Of a stretch of 64,000 bases of DNA, positions 55,285 through 64,000 are shown one piece after another. Made by a program: the position numbers and the translations under genes. Position 1 is the first letter of the stretch. Each line of letters starts with the position of its first letter. The stretch is from Isoetes taiwanensis (lineage: Eukaryota > Streptophyta > Lycopodiopsida > Isoetales > Isoetaceae). The notes under the pieces are model-generated. The model was not told the origin of the DNA. It worked only from the letters and a program-made list of their open reading frames with translations, and ran no database searches. The stretch spans positions 31,944,177 to 32,008,176 of the forward strand of contig JAJEKV010000001.1 of the NCBI GenBank assembly GCA_021234155.1. Direction: 5' to 3'.

Positions 55285-56142
55285 GTTAATTCTTGTGTAG
55301 CTAAGATTAATCCACGATGCCACCTACGCTTAGTATGGGTCGCGATGCGTTGTCACCGATGATGGGACCACTACGGTGATCTCTAGGGCGTGGTGTAATG
55401 TCAATGTAGGCATGACCGCGTTTCTTCCGCTTGGGCGAAAGTGGAAGGTAGATTAGAAAGTCTACTGGTCCCCACTAAGTAGGCGACCTCGAGAGAAAGG
55501 AGGTCATTGAGGAATGCATTGATAGGAAAAGCACCTTTAGCCCCATATATGCTTTGATAGGAGGAATCCATCCTTCGCGCCCCCACGCGAGAAGGATATC
55601 CTCCACGCTGGGCAACTAGAGGTGTAGGCATGAGCGGCATATAGGCATGTAGGCGCTGTCTCCGCGGCCATAATGGAAGATTCACCCTCTTCCTACGCCG
55701 GGAGATTAGCCATGCATCCATGTAGATAGGTGGGGTGGTCACCATATAACCAAAAATTTTAATTAATAATTAAATGGTACTAACGTAGTGTCGACACCAG
55801 GCAGCCCAAAAAGCTCCGGAGGGCAAGGAGGTCGAAGCTATTTAAGACTTGCAACACAAATTTTGTTGGAATGTGTTGCAAGGAATCAAGGGTACCTCGA
55901 ACGTTAATTTTAAATTTTGATAAACTTAATAGTAATGTTAAGGGAATGTTGGAGTAATCTGTTAGTAATGTTGTGAATTGATAAGTTATTTTATAATATA
56001 ATAATGTGATAAAAGTATTACCTTAAGGTAATCGTAATAAATGTGTAAGTATTATAGTAGTATATCGTATGCATCAGGTTGATTGCAGGTTAGGAAGATT
56101 CCAAGGTGGGGAGAACCACGATGCTGCGGACAGCATCATTTC
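55285..56142. other. 3' untranslated region of the Ty3 element
   Basis: No gene. It contains a first copy of the polypurine motif (CCAAGGTGGGGAGAA, 56100-56114), repeated at 56142-56155. Confidence 0.6.
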
Positions 56143-56155
56143 AAGGTGGGGAGAA
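56142..56155 (+). other. Polypurine tract
   Basis: CAAGGTGGGGAGAA directly before the 3' LTR; a copy occurs 42 bp upstream. Confidence 0.85.
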
Positions 56156-57876
56156 TGTGACGTTTCCAAAGACAAAGATCGCCCCGGGACGTATATCGCA
56201 TCGCCACGCCACGCCAGCATTACCGCCACCCCGATTGACGGTATGCCAACGATAGCCAATGGGTAGCCCCTAGGGGGCAACTTGCTAAGAATGTGCATTA
56301 GTATTAATGTGCACATTTTCCAATGTACACATTAATGTGGGCACACATTTCCATGTGGCCACTTGATGCCAAGTGGGCCATACCCATAGGTGCAATTAAT
56401 GTGCACATTTTCCAATGTACACATTCATTCATGTGCACACATTTCCATGTGGGCACATTTGGCCACCTAGCCTTAAAGGCAAGTGGGCCCATTTCCAATT
56501 ATCCCACATGCCAAAAGGGGATAATTGGAAACCCTAGCCAACCCCTTGTCTATATAGGGTTGGAAACCCTAGCCAACCCCCTTGTCTATATAGGGTTGGA
56601 AACCCTAGCTAACCTAATTTTCGATTTTAGGGCTTCAGAACTCTGTTTTGGCTGCCTCAACAGCCAAAACCGCATCCCAGACTCTGACTGGGAGAATTGC
56701 ATCCTTAGTTTCTCTGGGTTCGAGCGTTTCAGCAGGATGGTCGAGCTCAGGTCAGGAGGAGCCCCTCAAGGATCAGGTATTTGGCCAATTAGATAGTCTA
56801 AACCCTATTTTAGTCATTGAATCAAAAGAGGTTTAGCCTATTAGATTGCCCATGCAGACCCTCTCTAGATCTCTAGATAGCAGATTCTAACTAAAGAACC
56901 TAACTCTATGTTGTAGATTAGATTTAGTTCTTTAGTTCTCTGTGAAGTATATGGATGATGCATCTCTATGAACTCCTTGTATTGGGAAGGGGGGTAGAGA
57001 CCTAAAGCTTTGTAGTTGATGCTCCTAGAGTAGCCTCTCTAGCACTTGTAGATTCGCCTCAGGCACAAGAGCCACACCGGGTTGTGGGTGAAGGGGCCGA
57101 CCGGGCTTATAAGGAGGTTCATGTTTCGACTCTTGAAACCACCCCTATGGTGTGTTAGTACTGCCGGGGTCATTGTGACTAGGTCTAATGGCTTGCCACC
57201 GCTAGCGTGTGGGCAAGGCATGGGCTCGACACTCGTGAGGTGGTGAATATGACCTTCCATTGAGTTCAAGTCGAATAACGGGTTGGCCCTCTAGTCACCT
57301 TGAGTCAAGATTGTAGATCTCTGGAGGGAGAGATCCCTACCGCCCCATCGAACCGGGAGATGTAACCCGTGATATAGCCCCTCGGCTATGCATCCGGGGG
57401 GCTACGATCAGTCCCAACACTTTTCAGCCTACTCGCAAAAGTGTGCACGGGAGAGGGGCGGATGGAGTGGACAACCCTAGGCCATGTTCTTATGCCGCCC
57501 AAATCCATTGCCATGAATTTCGCCTCATGCAACGAACTCTGGAGACCCAAGCTTGTCAGTCCATCCCTGTGTCTGAGCCTTGGGTAGGATTCCCTATGTG
57601 ATGTGCTGATCTTCGTCTATGCAGATATGTGGAGGACCATCCTTCGCGATGGTCATATGATGTTGATGTATGTGCTACTGACATGTATGTTTACGCTTCC
57701 GCAGCTAGGTAGGCCCTGAGGGAGACGGGGTGCAATGACCCTTCCACTCTTCCCACTGGAACCCGTTACGGTTGCAGTGTCATGTGGAGGGCCCTGTATT
57801 GGCACGGAGCTGGTATGGGGGATGAACTCCTGGTTGTATACGGTGAGTGCACCGTATACGAGTAGGGGACGTCACA
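56156..57876 (+). mobile_element. 3' LTR of the Ty3-type element
   Basis: 1721 bp. As far as I can read, 56269-56718 equals 44590-45040 of the 5' LTR, whereas the first 110 bases and several short spots later (for example 57190-57300) differ by small indels and changes near CG or CNG sites. Confidence 0.93.
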
Positions 57877-57881
57877 AAATC
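57877..57881. other. Target-site duplication AAATC (right)
   Basis: Pairs with 44473-44477. Confidence 0.9.
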
Positions 57882-57927
57882 TTAGCCAAAGTTGTATAGA
57901 GGTTCGATATTCCCTCAAAACCTTATG

Positions 57928-58088
57928 CGAAATCGTATTTTATATTTCAAAATCATAGCCGCCTCCAATCATAAATGACTATAAGCGAAACGAGAGGTGC
58001 CCAGAGGCCCCAACATACGATCTGGGCCGTAGGATCGACGAATCCGACGATTGTAGTAGTCCAGGGTGCACCTCGTTTAGAATATGTA
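57928..58088. repeat. Dispersed 155-bp repeat, copy 2
   Basis: See 40133-40290. Confidence 0.85.
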
Positions 58089-58405
58089 GCAAGCTTCACA
58101 AACAAATGCATCAAACTTTTTTGCATGCCAGGTTCGTATGTATGATATTTGCAATCCATCTGCACTTGCTCCAAGGATACCAACACAATTTGCGATCTGA
58201 CGAAGACTACCATATGCACCTCGTATTTTGGTTGGAGAGATCTGCAAAGCATTGGCAAAAATATAAGATATATTAAGTTGAATACTTAGTCACTTGAATA
58301 TATTTTATCTCGGAAAAATATAGGGCCAAAACATGCCCCCAATTCCTAACCCAAGACCAACTAAAACCTGGCCTGCAATCATCATTTCGTAGTTTGCTGC
58401 CTTTG
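58085..58405 (-). pseudogene. Sugar-transporter (MFS, plastidic glucose-transporter-like) exons
   Basis: On minus one block reads NYEMMIAGQVLVGLGLGIGG (58405-58312) and, after an intron-like gap with acceptor TTTGCAG at 58242-58248, a second reads ISPTKIRGAYGSLRQIANCV and GILGA (58241 down). Plastidic glucose transporters have MIVGRLLVGIGIG...YISEISPTEIRGxLGSLNQ at this place, spanning transmembrane helices 4-5. The donor at the end of the upstream block is AT instead of GT, and no other exons are recognised, so this is a remnant. Confidence 0.65.
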
Positions 58406-59987
58406 CACTGCACATTTAAGGGAACAAAATTAATTCCTACTAATTTGTGAAAGGTCCATTGTTGCCAATATGTGAGCATCGTTGTACCTTATAATAAAGC
58501 CTCCAAACAGCACAATGTTATTCTCTCATGATGCATTAGTCTGTATGTTCACTTACATAAAGTTATTCAAACAAGCCTATGCTTTTCCTTTCAGGGTTAT
58601 AACTAGTAGCCCCAGAAAATAAGCAATAAGTACTTATTTAGCAAATAAGGGAGGATACGTCCTTGGATTTCTCATCCAGATACCCTTTTGTATAAAATAC
58701 CATGTATATCTCTGCTGGTTCGAGAGGCAAAGTTTGAAATGCAGCAGTTACCTTCTCTAGCTAGAGGCAAAGAATGTGAGATGATGTACGCAGTACTAGG
58801 AGATGATAAAAAATCTGAAAGGAAACATGAGAGATGTTGCCTATACCCTTGACCCGAGCAGTTCAGCAAAGAAGTTGTCACGACATTCTTTTTGCTCGCC
58901 TCAAGAATATATTTGCCATGACCTCGTGACCCACAATAACTAATCCATGAAAAATCGACATCTTAGCAGCAGGCCAGATCATATGTTGTCCATGTTTTGT
59001 CGATCTGCGTGAGATATACACAAAGTATAAGAATAATAACCGGCAAAAAATCATGAGGGGAACCAAAAGTCTGTACAAAACATTGCTAAGGATTTTCAAG
59101 TGGTGCAAAAAATGAGAGCACTAAGAACATTAAAAACTACTTTGCCGCCAAAGCAAATCGCTTTGCCTCTCAATATTTACCCAGCATAGTGAGCTCAAGT
59201 TAAGAAAATGAGACCCGATGAGCAATCGAAATAGAAACTAGTTAGCTATTGCATGCAAACAAAACAAACTGTCAACAATTGAAATAAACCATCATTTAGT
59301 TAAGCTTAAAAATCATTTGGGGATTTACCCTTTCATAATACCAATCATTCTTAGGTTGTACGACTTCTAGTAGGAAACCCAGCTTGAATAATATTTATTT
59401 ACACAAATCTTGCTCCAAGATTAGGCAAAAAATGAAGCAATGCCTCGGATACATTACCATCTTGTAAATCACAGGGATAATATGAAGCTAACATAATCCA
59501 ATGCTTTCAAGAAAAATGAAATATAACCAAGAGTTGTACATCGTACTACTGCTCGGATCATAACAAAGCAAGATTCAAGTAAGAAGCATAAAACCCTACA
59601 TTACTATATTAAAATTTACAGGGATAATTTGAATCTAACAGAATTCATAGCTTTCAATAATACCTAGAAGTTCTTTCATGCCACAGTTTTCTCGCATCCT
59701 TGACTTCGTTTCATGCAAGCTCCCAGTTCCGTCGGATATCCCTTCGAGCCCGTTTAGGCAACAAACCTCGAATTCGGCGTTTTTTTTTTTCCTCTACTAT
59801 CTCTCGCCTTCAATTTGGCATATACTCTCATTCCTTTTAACTATTCCATCTAAGCCATTCATTTCATATATTCATAGAATATTCCTTGAATTACACAACG
59901 TGGCATAGGGTATGCCCACAAAAGACGTAGCCGAACTAGGAACAGCAGAGTGAACCCTGGGTTAGATGGACGAGGTTTTTCGATGCA
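58406..59987. other. Unassigned; right end is the PPR gene's upstream region
   Basis: Minus frames at 58672-59108 were inspected without recognisable families. The right part (59670-59987) precedes the PPR start and has a T-rich run; similar text occurs at 40430-40560. No clear TATA box. Confidence 0.4.
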
Positions 59988-62105
59988 ATGGCTACTCCGG
60001 GAGCTGAAATATTAGCCAATTCGGTGGCATGGTCCGGCTACCATCTCCATAATCGGGATTCGAACGATAATTCTCGTCGCCCCAGGTCCTTGCGCTATGG
60101 TGGATGTTGCGCCCAAGTGTGTCCAAGTCTTGGTACCAACGTAAGTGATATTGCAGCTGCGTTGAGAAAGTGTTCAAATGGCAAGGCCCTTTCAGAAGGC
60201 ATACGGATCCACCATCACATCATCCAAGTTGGGTTCGAAGGAGACAGGTATCTATCCAACCTTCTTATGCAAATGTATGGTGCCTGTGGGGCTTTACAGG
60301 ATGCACGAACTGTGTTTGAATATATTCCAAAGAAAAATGCTTTTTCATGGAACATCATGCTTGGGGCTTATGCTCAGCATGGCCAGTTAAGAGAGGCCTT
60401 CCAGCTGTTTGAAAGGATGCCCAAGAGGGATGTGGTTTCATGGACTTCTATGATCTCTGCATTGGCCTCACATGGCATGCTTCAGCAGGCAATTTATCTC
60501 TTTCAACGGATGCCTCAACGAAATGTAGTATCATGGAATGCTATGCTTAGAGGGTATATGCAGCAAGGTGATCTGAAGCAAGTTCTTCTTCTGTTTGAAG
60601 AGATGCCCAAAAAGAACATAGTCTCTTGGAATACCATTCTTGCCGCGTGTGCTCAACATGGTCTACTGGAACAAGCTTTAAGCTTATTTCTGCAAATACC
60701 TAGTCCTGATGTTGTTTCTTGGAATACAATGATTTCAGGTTATGTCATGCATGGACAGCTTAAGAAAGCACTCCATCTATTTCATAGAATGCCTGAACAT
60801 GACACAATTTCATGGACAACAATCGTTTCAGGATTTGCCCAGCATGGGTATCTCAGAGAAGCATTATATTTCTTTCAAAAAATGCCATACCAAGATACTG
60901 TTGCTTGGAATGCCATGATTTCAGGTTATGCCCAACACGGACTTTTCAAGGAGGCCCTTAATTTTTTTAATCAAATGCTGAAAAGGGATGTGGTGTCCTA
61001 TAATGCTGCAATTGCTGCGTATCTCCAGCAGGGTCTCCTTAAAGAGGCCTATCAACTGTTCAAGGAAATGCCTGAGCGAAGTGTTTTATCATGGAATACT
61101 ATCATGGCTGCCCATGTTAAGTATGGAAAATTACAGGAAGCGCTTGATGTGTTTAACCAAATGCCAGAGCGAGATGTTATATCATGGAATACCATGCTTG
61201 CAGCATGTGCTCAACAAAGACAGTGGAGAGATGTGCTGTGTCTCTTTGAGCAGATGCCTGAGAAGGATGTCACTTCTTGGAATATCATGATATATGCATG
61301 CGCTCAGGAGGGACATCTTGAAGCAGCTCACAAATATTTTGAGCAAATGCCCTGCAGGAATGTTGTCTCTTGGACCACTTTGCTTTCTGCGTATGCCGAT
61401 CAAGGATACCTTGACAATGCCTTGCAATTCTTTGAGCTAATGCAACTAGATGGTGTAAAACCTGACAAAATCAGCTTCGCCAAACTTATTAATGCCTGTG
61501 CAAACCATACAGATCCAATCAAAGGAAAGCAAATCCATAGTCTGATAGTAACTTGTGTATATGACACTGATGTTCTTGTAGATAACACACTCGTCAACAT
61601 GTATGCAAAGTGTGGTCAACTTGGAAATGCAGTTGCAGTGTTTGACACAATGTCTGAGCAAGATATGTTTTCATGGAGTTCAATCATTGCAGGATATGCC
61701 CAGCACGGGTATGGTGAGATGGCACTAAAATTGTTTCAGCAAATGCAACTTCAAGGGGTGACTGTTGATGATGTGTCTTTTCTTTGTATTCTTTCTGCTT
61801 GTAGCTATTCTGGCCTTGTGAATGAGGGTTATCATTGGTTTGTTTCCTTGAATCAAGATCACAGGCTTAAAAGGTCGTTGGATCACTATAGTTGTATGAC
61901 TGGGCTGCTCGGACGAATTGGACGAATTGACGAGTCAAGGGACTTTATCAACAACATGCCAATTTATGCCGATGCTATATGTTGGAGGGCTTTCCTTAGC
62001 AATTGTAGAATCCATGGAAACGTCAAGGGTGCTAGTGAATATGCTCTCCATCTGGACCCAAATGATCTAGTGGCATATATACTAACGAATAGTACAGAAC
62101 CTTAA
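59988..62105 (+). CDS. PLS-type PPR protein, intact, intronless
   Basis: 705 residues. An Arg/Ser-containing N-terminus (about 40 residues, possible organelle transit peptide), an L-like start (RKCSNGKALSEGIRIHHHII), then about eleven consecutive 31-residue S-type motifs of the pattern SWNxMxxxYxQHGxLxEAxxLFxxMPxRD (residues 118-460), a P-like motif ending GVKPD, an L motif (KLINACANHTDPIKGKQIHS), S and P motifs (SIIAGYAQHGYGEMALKLFQ) and a short E1-type end (AFLSNCRIHGNVKGASEYAL) stopping at NSTEP. No DYW deaminase domain. Such proteins bind organellar transcripts; without DYW it would need a partner to edit. The ATG at 59988 is chosen because the frame is closed upstream. Confidence 0.93.
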   Translation: MATPGAEILANSVAWSGYHLHNRDSNDNSRRPRSLRYGGCCAQVCPSLGTNVSDIAAALRKCSNGKALSEGIRIHHHIIQVGFEGDRYLSNLLMQMYGACGALQDARTVFEYIPKKNAFSWNIMLGAYAQHGQLREAFQLFERMPKRDVVSWTSMISALASHGMLQQAIYLFQRMPQRNVVSWNAMLRGYMQQGDLKQVLLLFEEMPKKNIVSWNTILAACAQHGLLEQALSLFLQIPSPDVVSWNTMISGYVMHGQLKKALHLFHRMPEHDTISWTTIVSGFAQHGYLREALYFFQKMPYQDTVAWNAMISGYAQHGLFKEALNFFNQMLKRDVVSYNAAIAAYLQQGLLKEAYQLFKEMPERSVLSWNTIMAAHVKYGKLQEALDVFNQMPERDVISWNTMLAACAQQRQWRDVLCLFEQMPEKDVTSWNIMIYACAQEGHLEAAHKYFEQMPCRNVVSWTTLLSAYADQGYLDNALQFFELMQLDGVKPDKISFAKLINACANHTDPIKGKQIHSLIVTCVYDTDVLVDNTLVNMYAKCGQLGNAVAVFDTMSEQDMFSWSSIIAGYAQHGYGEMALKLFQQMQLQGVTVDDVSFLCILSACSYSGLVNEGYHWFVSLNQDHRLKRSLDHYSCMTGLLGRIGRIDESRDFINNMPIYADAICWRAFLSNCRIHGNVKGASEYALHLDPNDLVAYILTNSTEP

Positions 62106-62247
62106 CACAAATAGTAATAATAATAGCAACTTATTTCAATCAACAATTCATAAACATATATGTAGTTAATAAAAATCTGCAGGTAGTTGAGCTTTAATTG
62201 AAGCCTAGCCCTTGAGACAATACTAGATAATGGTGCAGATGCTCGTA

Positions 62248-62580
62248 TTAACCTCTAATTCCATTTTGATAATCAGTTTCAGTATTGATAAGTTGTAGTG
62301 CTTGTGGTTTGTTATGAATCTTGAATTCATTCAAGTATCTAACCAGACCCTCAATCACTTCATTAGACCATCCAACATGGGGATTCCTTTTAATTTTTGA
62401 AGCTAAAGTTGGAGGCATGTACCAATGGTGCAGCTGTTGCAACCAAGATTTGAAAGTTGAATTCAAACCTATGCTTACCTGTCTTGATGCATATTGAGGT
62501 ATCCTTCTTTTACCACTGATCCTCTCATTTTCTTGTATCGCTTAGGAGCCTTTTTCCCGTGCTTTGGAGGCACAAATTGT
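62248..62580 (-). CDS. 3' exons of an unrecognised gene
   Basis: On minus, PPKHGKKAPKRYKKMRGSVV (about 62577-62480) ends at a donor GTAAGC near 62478, and LHHWYMPPTLASKIKRNPHV followed by NEFKIHNKPQALQLIN runs from an acceptor-like AACAG to a TAA near 62250. The implied intron would be only about 45 bp, shorter than usual in plants, so the model is uncertain. The last part loosely resembles the helical Rpb4/RPC9 fold; I do not assign it. Confidence 0.4.
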
Positions 62581-62594
62581 GTGCTGCTAAGGGC

Positions 62595-62648
62595 GATAAC
62601 GCCCTGGCCCTCGGGTGTTACTTCACAAATTTGGGCCAGGGCGTTATC
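62595..62648. repeat. Perfect hairpin, 16-bp arms
   Basis: GATAACGCCCTGGCCC and its exact reverse complement GGGCCAGGGCGTTATC, separated by 22 bases. Confidence 0.95.
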
Positions 62649-62967
62649 TACACCATATTTTGCATGTTCCTATTTGTGTAAAAGGTAAACTTTTCATATC
62701 CACAATAAACGTAAACTTTCTAAATTTTCTACTTTATGGCTAAATCTATCTTTACGGTTAAATCCGGGCCCGGAGGGCCACGCGACTTACCTGGAATATT
62801 CCATATGAGGCTAAATTCTATTTGCTATGATGGAATCCTAAAATTGAAATACCAACAGTACAAAAATATGCCTAAAAAAAAAAGACCCATTCAACAAATA
62901 CATAATAGTTAAACTTAATGAATACGAAAATACAACTTCTTAAGCAATCCAAAAGACTACCAGCAAA
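62649..62967. other. No gene seen
   Basis: AT-rich, with a short GC island GGGCCCGGAGGGCC near 62766. Confidence 0.5.
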
Positions 62968-63040
62968 TGGCTCCTTGGGAATCGATTCCCAAGCATTTCC
63001 ACAATGGCTCCTTGGGAATCGATTCCCAAGCATTTCCACA
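62968..63040. repeat. Tandem pair of 36-bp units with 20-bp palindromes
   Basis: Two identical units (62968-63003 and 63005-63040), each with the perfect palindrome CTTGGGAATCGATTCCCAAG (62974-62993, 63011-63030). Confidence 0.97.
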
Positions 63041-64000
63041 TAGCTAAAAATTTGAAATCATGCCTGGTATTTTTGCGTGCGCTAGGCGTCCAGTATTCTA
63101 AGTTTCCCAACCTGCAAGTTCTAGACCTTCTATTCATTCTGTTCTGCCACATGTGAGGAATTATCATTTCCAACAAGAACTCACTATCATAAATGAATAC
63201 AATACAAGTGTGACGCTGCCATCACTTCGCCACATTTTTCGATTTTGGATCTGACACTCTGCTACATTCAAGAAAATAGCAATCAAGTTTTTTTGCAGAT
63301 GCTAAGAACACTTTTTGGCCTTTGAAAATTTATGTCATCTCTGACACACCTTAGGTAACGTGCATCAGGTTTTTTCCACAAGAATAGTATTAAAATACAC
63401 TGAGGAATGTTTTTAGTTCATGAAAAAAGTCAATTTTGAGGACCATAAGAGAGGCCGATGGCCATAGCCAAGCTTTGTAGAGCTCGAAGGTTTGATGCTT
63501 CAATGGTAAGTCGATAGGGATTCAGTGGAGACCCAGCTCCATTTCGAGCATGATAAATCCTGGATTTCATGAAGTTTGGGGTTTAAGCTTTCCTCGATGA
63601 TCCTACAAGGAATCTGCTTCTGTGTTGTGGATTCATATCGATGTTGTTCGTGGTAAAATTATTAAAGGGTGTGGTTTGCTTCGTTTTCTTTGGTTGTTTA
63701 GCTTGCTTGCATTGATCGCATAAAGTTTTGCATGTAGCCATTGCATTCTTGTCTTTGGTTGGTCATAGCTGAGGCATTTTCGTAGGTTAAAGAAGAGCAG
63801 ACCTTTTGTGCTAAGAACTGCATTTCTGTGTGCTTTCCCTGAGTTAACTTATTTCAATGGATGGATATGTTCGCCTATTTTTGTTTTTCATATGAAATCA
63901 TGGCCTGTTAAGTTATTTAAATCTGGGGATGGCTTTGATAAGGAGCCATTAGAAGTTACTAATAGTTTCAAAGCCAAAAGTTCAAAGGGAATTTAGATCA
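63041..64000. other. Unassigned right end
   Basis: No supported gene; the base composition from about 63450 on resembles a plant leader or intron and might belong to a gene beyond the window. Confidence 0.35.

Larger units (their letters stand above)
44478..57876 (+). mobile_element. Complete 13.4 kb Ty3-type retrotransposon (chromovirus-like)
   Basis: Order: LTR, degenerate primer site, hairpin pair, ORF A (histone H3-like), hairpin pair, ORF B, gag, protease region, reverse transcriptase-RNase H, integrase, degenerate chromodomain, polypurine tract, LTR. LTR ends TGTGACG...(G/T)CACA and the AAATC duplication define it exactly. RT-before-integrase order and a chromodomain-like tail place it among Ty3 chromoviruses. 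The two extra genes before gag are unusual; Ogre/Tat elements also have an upstream ORF, but not a histone as far as I know. Confidence 0.93.

Overview
This 64 kb window looks like nuclear DNA of a land plant, most likely a fern or another spore-bearing vascular plant. The evidence is introns with plant-type borders, several LTR retrotransposons primed by initiator-Met tRNA (TGGTATCAGAGC), PIF/Harbinger transposons, a tRNA-derived SINE, and pentatricopeptide-repeat (PPR) genes, one built from a long run of 31-residue S-type motifs. That PPR style is common in ferns, lycophytes and bryophytes. The species is not determinable from sequence alone. No bacterial, organellar, rRNA or CRISPR features are seen. 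Most of the window is transposon sequence in nested layers; real or once-real host genes are few.

Layout. 0.1-0.7 kb: palindromic minisatellite. 2.2-2.9 kb: LTR with tRNA-primer site, minus strand. 3.1-7.7 kb: a Ser-rich unrecognised gene in two rearranged copies around a frameshifted Harbinger transposase. 8.2-9.3 kb: dead PPR gene. 11.1-12.2 kb: 3' part of a glutamate decarboxylase gene with introns. 12.6-15.5 kb: second Harbinger element with a nearly whole transposase. 16.0-17.1 kb: PPR remnants. 19.3 kb: SINE. 19.5-21.7 kb: small non-autonomous LTR element. 21.7-24.8 kb: minus-strand tRNA-primed element with protein repeats and a PEX6-like fragment. 26.1-32.9 kb: minus-strand gag-only LTR element, itself hit by a MITE and a LINE-like insert. 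33.0-40.1 kb: broken Copia element split by a 3.7 kb nest that includes a solo LTR. 43.0-43.4 kb: UDP-glycosyltransferase C-terminus. 44.5-57.9 kb: a complete 13.4 kb Ty3-type element with 5-bp target duplication AAATC. 58.1-58.4 kb: sugar-transporter exon remnants. 60.0-62.1 kb: intact PPR gene. 62.2-64.0 kb: unrecognised exon-like sequence plus hairpins.

The main discovery candidate is the Ty3 element. Between its 5' LTR and gag it carries two extra genes. The first ends in a clear, divergent histone H3 fold (47795-48060) and starts with an H3-like N-terminus; the second encodes an unrecognised protein with acidic and basic tracts. Each has its own TATA box about 110-120 bp before its ATG, and each TATA box is preceded by a pair of about 66-bp hairpin repeats spaced about 190 bp apart. 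The same element ends in a degenerate chromodomain. An LTR retrotransposon that pairs a histone-tail reader with its own histone H3 variant, each extra gene under a duplicated hairpin/TATA module, is not something I know to be described, though I could not search for it.

Caution: several frames in the Ty3 element are broken by small indels although its LTRs are nearly identical over long stretches, so either base-calling errors at methylated GC-rich sites or copying from a decayed parent must be considered.
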